From Pseudomonadota bacterium (GTDB taxonomy: Bacteria; Pseudomonadota; Gammaproteobacteria; Burkholderiales; Casimicrobiaceae): a stretch of DNA of 10,833 bases. The position numbers and the translations under genes were made by a program. Below the pieces are notes generated by a model that searched no databases, was not told the origin of the DNA, and saw nothing but the letters and a program-made list of their open reading frames with translations. The stretch is taken from contig JAKLIE010000017.1 of assembly GCA_022709775.1 (NCBI GenBank), positions 1 to 10,833 of the forward strand, read 5' to 3'. This document shows positions 1 to 5,610 of this stretch, piece by piece (the stretch's first letter is position 1; every line of letters begins with the position of its first letter).

Positions 1-453
1 CGCCGACACGATGACGGTCTCACCGCGCTCGGGTTTCCCGACATCGAGCATGCCGACCCACGCGGTAAGCCCGGGCGACCCCATTACGCCGAGCGCAGTC
101 GAGATCGGCGCGAGCGATGCGTCGACAGTCTCGAGGGCGTCGGCGGACGCGACCGGATGCGTCTGCCACCCGGTTTCTCCGCAGACGATGTTCCCGGCGA
201 CAAAACGCGGATCGTTCGACTGGATGACCTCGCTTACCGCACGTCCGATCACTGTCGCGCCGGGCGCCGCGGCGGTTCCGTAGTTGCGCGCGCCGGCCAT
301 CCAGTTGCGCTGGTATGGATCCATCGACAGCCAGATCGTCCTGAGCCGCAATTCGCCCACGCCGGGCGCTCGGAGTGGCTCGTCGACAAGGGTGAAGTCA
401 GCCGGCTCCGGCATCCCCTGCGGGATGCGCGCGAGCGCTACGCGGCGGTTCAC
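1..453 (-). CDS. NADP-dependent MDR oxidoreductase (CurA / leukotriene B4 12-hydroxydehydrogenase type), N-terminal 151 residues, cut by window edge
   Basis: This is the 5' part of a gene that runs off the left edge, with 151 codons visible. The family reduces activated C=C double bonds or quinones with NADPH, in the cytoplasm and without zinc. Visible family signatures are LSMDPYQRNWM at about residues 43-52, matching the MDPYxRxxM motif of this group, and GSPGLTAWVGMLDVGKP at about 125-141 followed by GETVIVSA. The nucleotide-binding glycine motif should follow just past the edge. The GTG at 453 was chosen because it gives the usual N-terminus (NRRVALARIPQGMP) and no other start lies upstream in frame before the TGA at 484-486. 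No good Shine-Dalgarno is seen before it. It follows the binding-protein gene by 41 bases and is probably the next gene of the same operon. The family is secure; the substrate cannot be told. Confidence 0.88.
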   Translation of the reverse strand, partial: MNRRVALARIPQGMPEPADFTLVDEPLRAPGVGELRLRTIWLSMDPYQRNWMAGARNYGTAAAPGATVIGRAVSEVIQSNDPRFVAGNIVCGETGWQTHPVASADALETVDASLAPISTALGVMGSPGLTAWVGMLDVGKPERGETVIVSA

Positions 454-494
454 GGGCGCGCCACGGGTTCGGTCGGGTGGATGTGAGGCCCCCC

Positions 495-1466
495 CTACTT
501 GGCCTTGAGCCCGAGGCTCGGCAGGACCCCACCCCAACCATCGTACTGTCCGCGGAAGAACGTTTCGAATTCGTCGACCGTCCCGCCGACCGGCGTGACG
601 CCCGCTTCGGACATCTTCCGTCGCATATCGGGATCGCGGATCGCGCTCATCGTCGCGGCGCTGATCGCGTTCACGATCTCCGGCGGCGTGCGGCCCGGGA
701 CCATCACGCCCCACCAGAACGACATCTCGAACGGCACGCCCGCCTCGCGCGACGTCGGAACGTTCGGCAGCCCGGGAAGCCGCTGAGGCGCGAAGACCGC
801 AAGCGCCTTCACCGTCCCCGCGTTGATGTGCGATTTCGCCGAGGGCTCCGCACCGGGCATGACCTCGATGTGGCCCGCGATCAGGTCGGAGAGCGCGGGT
901 CCCGCTCCCTTGTACGGGACGTGTGTCATTTCGATGCCCGCGGCACGCGAGAACATCTCCATCGTCAGATGATGGACCGTCGCCGCGCCCGGCGTGCCGT
1001 AGTTGAGCTTGCCCTTGTTCGCCTTCGCTACCGCGATCAGGTCGGCGAACGTCGAGAGGTCGGGGCGCTTTCCGGTCGACAGGAGCAGGATGGGCAGCGA
1101 GCCGACCTGGGACACCAGCTTCAGGTCCGTGCGCCAGTCGAAAGGCATGTCCTGCAGGTGCGGGAGGAGGGAGAGCGACTCGGAGCCGAACAGGACCGTG
1201 TAACCGTCGGGCGGGCTCTTCGCAACGAAGTCTGCACCGAGAATGCTGCCGGCGCCCGCCTTGTTCTCGACGATCACCGGCTGGCCCCACTGCGCCGACA
1301 GCTTCTCCGCGAGCATGCGCGCAAGAATGTCCGTCGTCGCCCCGGGCGCGAAGGGCACGACGAGCTTGACCGGACGATCCGGGAATGCGGCCGAGGCCCC
1401 TCCCGCCATGGCGAGAGCGAACACCGCGACGGCGAAGGTTGCGAACCGCCTTGTCCATCCGTTCAT
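495..1466 (-). CDS. Bug/TctC family tripartite tricarboxylate transporter substrate-binding protein
   Basis: This is a 323-residue periplasmic solute-binding protein, the usual length for the family. Residues 1-26 form a signal peptide: positive N-terminus (MNGWTRR), hydrophobic core, and a GGASA-A cleavage site near 26/27. The mature protein opens with FPDRPVKLVVPFAPGATTD, containing the family's substrate-loop signature. GTPGAATVHHLTMEMF (about 158-172) and YKGAGPALSDLIAGHI (about 185-200) are further hallmarks. The ATG at 1466 was chosen because it has a strong GAGGAG site and directly starts the signal peptide. An in-frame ATG at 1535, overlapping the stop of the preceding ferredoxin gene, would add 23 charged residues and spoil the signal. 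No TctA or TctB membrane genes are present in the window; orphan Bug proteins are common in Burkholderiales. Placement suggests it captures the substrate or a related acid of this operon, but its ligand is unknown. Confidence 0.95.
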   Translation of the reverse strand: MNGWTRRFATFAVAVFALAMAGGASAAFPDRPVKLVVPFAPGATTDILARMLAEKLSAQWGQPVIVENKAGAGSILGADFVAKSPPDGYTVLFGSESLSLLPHLQDMPFDWRTDLKLVSQVGSLPILLLSTGKRPDLSTFADLIAVAKANKGKLNYGTPGAATVHHLTMEMFSRAAGIEMTHVPYKGAGPALSDLIAGHIEVMPGAEPSAKSHINAGTVKALAVFAPQRLPGLPNVPTSREAGVPFEMSFWWGVMVPGRTPPEIVNAISAATMSAIRDPDMRRKMSEAGVTPVGGTVDEFETFFRGQYDGWGGVLPSLGLKAK

Positions 1467-1472
1467 GCCTGG

Positions 1473-1479
1473 CTCCTCT
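1473..1479 (-). promoter_or_regulatory. Ribosome binding site of the Bug/TctC gene
   Basis: On the coding strand this reads AGAGGAG, six bases before the ATG at 1466. It decides the start against the in-frame ATG at 1535, which has no such site and sits inside an ATGA overlap with the upstream stop codon. Confidence 0.75.
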
Positions 1480-1531
1480 TCGTTGGGGGCGCCGAAGGAC
1501 GCCCATCTTCCCTGTCTGTCGCGTCCGGGCC

Positions 1532-2383
1532 TCATGCCCGCTCGAGGCGCACGACGCCGAGGTAACGACTCACGCCAAGCGTTACCGCCGTTCGCGCGTC
1601 GCGATACCCGTTCGCACGCACGACCACCTCGTACGCGCCGCTATCCTCGCCCAGCCCGTCGACCTTGAACTCGCCAAATTCGTCGCTCTTCGCCGACGCG
1701 ACGACGCTCCCGTCCTTGATTACGTCGACCGTCGCACCCGCGACGCAGTCGTCGACACCGTTCGCCCGCGCGACGAGTGTCCCGCCGACGAAGCACGCGA
1801 CGTAGCGGTGCAGGTTCTGGTAGAAGACGCGTGGTCGCGTGCCGAACTCGGGATGGAGCACCTCCCAGCCCTCGTTCGCCACACGGGCCGCCAGCGCATC
1901 GTCGTCGAGCTTCGCCGACGTCATCGCGGCGGTCGGGCAGGCCTGGACGCAGCGCGGCTCCTTCCAGCCGCGATCGATCAGGTGCGCGTCGAAGATCCAT
2001 TTCTGCGGGAGTCGCTCCTCGTCGTTCCACCAGATCGCCCCGTACGGGCAGGTGTAGACGATCTCCTGCCGTCCACGCGCCTTGTCGGGGTCGATCATCA
2101 CGATACCGTCGGGGCGCCGGTAGACGGCGCCGTCGGTCGAGGCGGTCACGCAAGGGGCGTTCTCGCATTGGTTGCACGTCGTCGGCAGGTGCGCGACGTC
2201 CACCATCGGCGCTTCGCCACGCTCGCGCGTCGAGATCGCGATCCAGTCGTGGCCGTGCCTCGGCTGCGGCGCGGCATAGCCGGGGTAGGCGTTGCCCACG
2301 TGCTCGTCCTTGCATGCGACGTAGCAGTTGCGACAGTTGTGACACTTCGCCAGGTCGATGAACAGCGCCCATTTGCCGGTCAT
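1532..2383 (-). CDS. Transhydroxylase-type molybdoenzyme small (beta) subunit: [4Fe-4S] ferredoxin with C-terminal Cna-B/transthyretin-like domain (AthS/RhS homologue)
   Basis: This 283-residue iron-sulfur subunit partners the molybdenum subunit encoded just upstream. It has the layout of the small subunit of Pelobacter pyrogallol-phloroglucinol transhydroxylase: a ferredoxin part (1 to about 155), a linker with GTRPRVFYQNLHRY (181-194), then a beta-sandwich domain (about 198-283) with the Cna-B-like stretch SDEFGEFKVDGL. Cluster cysteines visible are C14, C17, C20 and C24; C70, C73 and C78; C112; and C145 and C149. As I recall the Pelobacter protein, it binds three clusters with twelve cysteines. 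Here the CxxC expected at 129-132 reads WIFD, leaving ten, so probably two full clusters. No signal peptide is present, so it is cytoplasmic. The ATG at 2383 is preceded by GGGGGAGG, which lies in the intergenic repeat. The family call is firm; whether the enzyme is a transhydroxylase or an oxidase/hydroxylase is open. Confidence 0.9.
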   Translation of the reverse strand: MTGKWALFIDLAKCHNCRNCYVACKDEHVGNAYPGYAAPQPRHGHDWIAISTRERGEAPMVDVAHLPTTCNQCENAPCVTASTDGAVYRRPDGIVMIDPDKARGRQEIVYTCPYGAIWWNDEERLPQKWIFDAHLIDRGWKEPRCVQACPTAAMTSAKLDDDALAARVANEGWEVLHPEFGTRPRVFYQNLHRYVACFVGGTLVARANGVDDCVAGATVDVIKDGSVVASAKSDEFGEFKVDGLGEDSGAYEVVVRANGYRDARTAVTLGVSRYLGVVRLERA

Positions 2384-2645
2384 GAGGCACCCTCCCCCAG
2401 GCTCGCCGCTCGCGCGGCATCGCGCCCCCCCTCCGCAGGGAGGGGGGTGTGGTCCCCCCGAGGCGAACGCTGTTCGCCGCCCCCCGGGGGGCCCGACGAC
2501 CTCGGGGCGGCCCGTCGGTCGTCGGCGCCCAGGGACGGCCCGGCGGCGCTCGATGAACGACCTCCCCCAGGCTTGCCCGCCGCGCGGTCTTCGCGCACCC
2601 CCTCCCCAGGGAGGGGGCGAGCGCCTTGGGACGGCCCGGCGACGC
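2384..2645 (-). repeat. Tandem G/C-rich hairpin repeat (two head-to-tail copies) between the molybdoenzyme subunit genes
   Basis: The gap between the two subunit genes holds two direct copies of one element, about 2557-2649 and 2381-2556. On the coding strand each begins CAT(C)GAGCG, then CGCCGGGCCGTCCC, and ends GCCTGGGGGAGG. Each carries a perfect hairpin: 2598-2605 with 2610-2617 (8-bp stem), and 2426-2434 with 2439-2447 (9-bp stem). The longer copy has about 80 extra bases containing further inverted repeats: GGCGAAC/GTTCGCC at 2462-2468 and 2472-2478, a 14-bp palindrome at 2479-2492, and CCGACGACC/GGTCGTCGG at 2493-2501 and 2517-2525. No T-run follows any stem, so these are not classic terminators. 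The structure resembles a dispersed intergenic repeat family, but its copy number elsewhere in the genome cannot be seen. Confidence 0.8.
2391..2398 (-). promoter_or_regulatory. Ribosome binding site of the small-subunit gene, provided by the intergenic repeat
   Basis: The coding strand reads GGGGGAGG, seven bases before the ATG at 2383. The same GCCTGGGGGAGG-type sequence ends the other repeat copy at 2561-2568, so this translation signal appears to be part of the repeat rather than of the gene. Confidence 0.65.
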
Positions 2646-5597
2646 TCATGACCTCTCTCCGTTCCACTTCTCGATCTCGATCAGGCAGGAGTTCGGCGCC
2701 GAGGCGCTCGTCTTCTCGGTCTGCCAGCGGGTGGGTGCGAGCGTGTTCACGCAGCCGCCGCGGTCGGTCGAGCGGCCCGGCTCGCCGATCGGGTCGTAGA
2801 CCGCCGACGACGCATACGCCTGCACGACGCCCGGTGGCAAGCGCTCGGTCAGCGCCGCCGCGCAGATCACGCTGCCGCGGTCGTTGTGGAGCCGCACGAG
2901 ATCGTGATGCGCTACGCCGCGCGCGCCGGCATCCCTCGGGTTCATCCGTGCGACCCAGTAGTAGTAGCCGTCGACGAGGACGCGGTGCTCCTCCACGTCG
3001 TTGATGAACGTGTCCTTGCCGTCGGTGTGCGTATGGAAGCTGTAGCGCGGGTGCGGCGTGATGAGCTGGAGCGGGAAGCGCGCGTAGAGCTCGCTCGTTC
3101 CCCTGCCCTCCCACGACGGGATGTAGCGGTTCACCGGCGGCCGTCCGGGATCGTCGAACATCTTCAGGCTCGACGGCTCGAACTCGATCTTGCCGCTCAT
3201 CGTCTGCAGGCCTTCGCGGAACGTCGTGCCGTAGCCCGCCGGCAGCGGATGCGGCTCGGGCACGTCCTTGCGCCGCCCCTCTGCGAACCAGCGCATCGCG
3301 ACCGGCTGCGGCGTCTTCGCGGTGTCCTCGGGCGGCACGACGTAGTAGCCCTTCTTCAGGAACTCCTCCCACGAGATGCGGCCCGGCAGGTCGGACGCCT
3401 CGAACTGCGCTCGACACCAGTCGAGCTCGGTCATCCCCTCGCTGTAGTACGTGCCCAGTCCCAGGCGGTGCATGATCGAGAGGAAGATCTGGTAGTCCGA
3501 TCGCGACTCGCCCAGCGGCTCGACGCACTTGTGCTGGATCGAGATCACGCGGTGGTTGAGCTGCCCGTTGTTGTGGTGCGAGTAGCCTCCCGCCACGGTC
3601 CACTCGCCGATGTCCCAGCGCTCGAAGTTCGTGCACGCCGGCAGGATGATGTCGGCGAACTTCGACTCGCCCTCGTGCCAGATCGACTGGTTGACGACGA
3701 ACTCCAGCTCGCTGGATCGGTACGCCTCGGCAAGCCGGTTCGACTCCTGCACGGTGCCGAAGTGCGAGCCGCCGTACTTGTACATCATCCGCACGCGCGA
3801 GTGGCCCGGCGCCGGGTAGTGGAAGCGCATGAATTGACCGTGGATCGACTTCGGGTCGATCGGGTGGCCATGCGTCTCGCCGTCGAGGATCGCTTCCGCG
3901 ATTCGGTTGCGCGTGATCCGCTGAGTCACGACGTTCATGCTCGGAAGCTGCGGCTGTCGCTGGTAGAGCTGGACCGCCGCGCCCGTCGTTTCGACGTCGC
4001 CGGCAAGCCCGCCTTCGCCGTAGCCGGGGAAGTAGAAGTTGTAGTCAATCGGCGCGCCGTACTGCAGGTTGCCGAAGTTGACACCGGGCTTGCCGAGCCC
4101 CTGCATCGCCATCAGGCAGACCATCGCGCGCGCCCACTGCGAGCCGGTCGCCGAGCGGCAGGCCCCGCCGAACGCGGTCCCCTTGCCCCCCGCGCCGAGG
4201 TAGGTTCTGCGCGTACCCCACTTGCGCGCCAGCGCGCGCACCGTGAACGCCGGGACGCCGGTCTCCGGCTCCTGCCACTCGGGGGACTTCGGCACGCCGT
4301 CCTCGACGCCCAGCACGTAGTCGCGGTACTTGTCGAAGCCGGTCGTCCGCTCGGCGACGTAGGCCTTGTCGTACAGCCCCTCGGTCATCCAGACGTGCGC
4401 GATCGCGTGCGCGAGCGCCGGGTCGGTGCCCGGCACGATCGGGATCCACTTGCCGCCGAGCAGCGACGCCGTGTAGTTGAGGTGCGGGTCGATGTGCACC
4501 ATCTCGATGCCGACGTCGCGCGCGAACATCCTCCGCAGCGTGCCCTCGAACGCGCCGTACGAGCCGCCGGTCGACTCCGGGTCGCTCGACCAGAACACGA
4601 TCAGCTCCGCCTGCTGCAGGCAGTCGTCGAGCATCCCGTAGGGCTCGGCCGCGCCGAGCCGCATACTGTAGCCGTAGTGGTGTGTGGCGCCCCAGTACCA
4701 GCCCTCCCAGCTGTCCGGGTTGATCACCATCTTCGTGTAGCCGATGGCGTTCATGAACCGGTTGAACGCGCTCACGTAGCAGCCGATGTTGCCCCAGGTG
4801 TGGTGCGAGCTGTGACTGTTCATGATCGCGCCGTGGCCGTGCACGCGCTTGACGCGCCGGATCTCCGACACGACGATGTCGAGCGCCTCTTCCCAGCTGA
4901 TCGGCACGTAGCTCGACTTGCCGCGGTTCGCGCAGTTACGCTCGCCGTTCGGGTCGAAGTCGACGCGCTTCATCGGCGTCAGCAGTCGGTCCTTCGAGTC
5001 GACCATCGACTTCGATGCAAGCGTGTGCGCGGTCGTCGTCGTGCGGCGCGGCGGCGTGAACACCTGTCCGCGCGCCTCGATCGACCATGAGTGAGGGTCG
5101 TGCTCGTCGAAGTCGATCGGCGTCGTCCGCACGATCTTCCCGTCCTTCACGTAGACGAAGACCGGGCCGCTGTTGGTCGCGTTGACGTAGCGCGTCTCGC
5201 CCTGGCCGGCATCCACGCCCATCGTCCAGCGGACCGACCGCATCAGGCTCAGCGTTTCGGTGAATCGGCAGGCGAGCTCGTCGTCGCCGGTCACCTCGAC
5301 CGAGAAGTTCTTCGCGAAGTTGACCGCGTCCGCGCGCTTCGAGCCCGGCTTGAAGACGCGCCAGGCGACGTCCTCGTCCTTGAACGTCAGCACGACATCG
5401 GGCTTCGCGTGCAGTCCCGCGGCCGAACGCACGCGCGATGCTCCGAACGCATAGTGGCGCGCCGGACCCGCCGGATCGCGCATCCGGAGTTGGACGACGT
5501 GCGCGCGCTCGGCGAGCCGCGCGGCGAACGCCGGGTAGCGCGCCGCCGTCAGGTTCATCGCCCATTCCGCGCCTTTCAGCGCCAGTGCCACTTTCAT
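2646..5597 (-). CDS. Transhydroxylase-type molybdopterin large (alpha) subunit (AthL/RhL homologue) with extra N-terminal SCP2-like domain
   Basis: This 983-residue subunit belongs to the DMSO reductase superfamily and is closest to pyrogallol-phloroglucinol transhydroxylase and resorcinol hydroxylase large subunits. These carry bis-MGD molybdenum and rearrange or add hydroxyls on phenolic rings in the cytoplasm. The match runs from about residue 134 (GPVFVYVKDGKI, 144-155) to the C-terminal LIEIEKWNGE. Active-site counterparts are visible: H265 in SSHHTWGN, D295 and S296 in NPDSWEGW (Ser as Mo ligand), and a tyrosine in YFPGYGEGG, probably Y526. There is no N-terminal cysteine cluster motif and no Tat signal, as in the family. 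Residues 1 to about 130 are extra: the Pelobacter enzyme, as I recall, has about 875 residues. The pattern PDVVLTFKDEDVAWRVF...GDDELA suggests an SCP-2 fold. The ATG at 5597 has GGAGA six bases upstream. An in-frame extension upstream to 5951 would overlap the aconitase gene and is rejected. Confidence 0.92.
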   Translation of the reverse strand: MKVALALKGAEWAMNLTAARYPAFAARLAERAHVVQLRMRDPAGPARHYAFGASRVRSAAGLHAKPDVVLTFKDEDVAWRVFKPGSKRADAVNFAKNFSVEVTGDDELACRFTETLSLMRSVRWTMGVDAGQGETRYVNATNSGPVFVYVKDGKIVRTTPIDFDEHDPHSWSIEARGQVFTPPRRTTTTAHTLASKSMVDSKDRLLTPMKRVDFDPNGERNCANRGKSSYVPISWEEALDIVVSEIRRVKRVHGHGAIMNSHSSHHTWGNIGCYVSAFNRFMNAIGYTKMVINPDSWEGWYWGATHHYGYSMRLGAAEPYGMLDDCLQQAELIVFWSSDPESTGGSYGAFEGTLRRMFARDVGIEMVHIDPHLNYTASLLGGKWIPIVPGTDPALAHAIAHVWMTEGLYDKAYVAERTTGFDKYRDYVLGVEDGVPKSPEWQEPETGVPAFTVRALARKWGTRRTYLGAGGKGTAFGGACRSATGSQWARAMVCLMAMQGLGKPGVNFGNLQYGAPIDYNFYFPGYGEGGLAGDVETTGAAVQLYQRQPQLPSMNVVTQRITRNRIAEAILDGETHGHPIDPKSIHGQFMRFHYPAPGHSRVRMMYKYGGSHFGTVQESNRLAEAYRSSELEFVVNQSIWHEGESKFADIILPACTNFERWDIGEWTVAGGYSHHNNGQLNHRVISIQHKCVEPLGESRSDYQIFLSIMHRLGLGTYYSEGMTELDWCRAQFEASDLPGRISWEEFLKKGYYVVPPEDTAKTPQPVAMRWFAEGRRKDVPEPHPLPAGYGTTFREGLQTMSGKIEFEPSSLKMFDDPGRPPVNRYIPSWEGRGTSELYARFPLQLITPHPRYSFHTHTDGKDTFINDVEEHRVLVDGYYYWVARMNPRDAGARGVAHHDLVRLHNDRGSVICAAALTERLPPGVVQAYASSAVYDPIGEPGRSTDRGGCVNTLAPTRWQTEKTSASAPNSCLIEIEKWNGERS

Positions 5598-5603
5598 GCA
5601 ACG

Positions 5604-5608
5604 TCTCC
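5604..5608 (-). promoter_or_regulatory. Ribosome binding site of the large-subunit gene
   Basis: The coding strand reads GGAGA, six bases before the ATG at 5597. It lies within the 13 bases that separate this gene from the aconitase stop codon, and supports the 983-residue form over longer readings. Confidence 0.7.
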
Positions 5609-5610
5609 GT

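Larger units (their letters stand above)
2380..2649 (-). other. Open 89-codon frame spanning the tandem repeat, with ATGA overlaps to both flanking genes
   Basis: An ATG at 2649 overlaps the large subunit's TGA (ATGA). The frame then stays open for 89 codons and ends in a TGA that overlaps the small subunit's ATG in the same ATGA fashion. The predicted peptide is rich in Gly, Arg, Pro, Ala and Ser. Both repeat copies are read in the same frame (AGPSQGARPLP and AGPSLGA...TPLP), so it is an internal repeat at protein level too. It looks like no protein family I know. It is more likely a by-product of the repeat that keeps ribosomes moving between the subunits than a functional protein, so it is not called as a gene. 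Confidence 0.3.

Noticed and set aside
495..1535. Longer form of the Bug protein starting at the ATG that overlaps the ferredoxin stop
   Set aside because: It would put 23 charged residues ahead of a textbook signal peptide, while the ATG at 1466 has its own strong ribosome binding site.
2425..2447. Rho-independent terminator at the strong hairpin between the subunit genes
   Set aside because: No run of T follows the stem on the coding strand, and the downstream gene needs transcription from the same operon.
2886..5090. Plus-strand open frame of 734 codons opposite the molybdenum subunit
   Set aside because: Same reason: the minus strand encodes a clearly conserved enzyme, and the plus-strand product is low-complexity Arg/Val-rich sequence.
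2646..5597. Formate dehydrogenase, nitrate reductase or polysulfide reductase catalytic subunit
   Set aside because: There is no N-terminal [4Fe-4S] cysteine motif, no Tat signal and no membrane-anchor gene. The NPDSWEGW and SSHHTWGN motifs match the transhydroxylase group.
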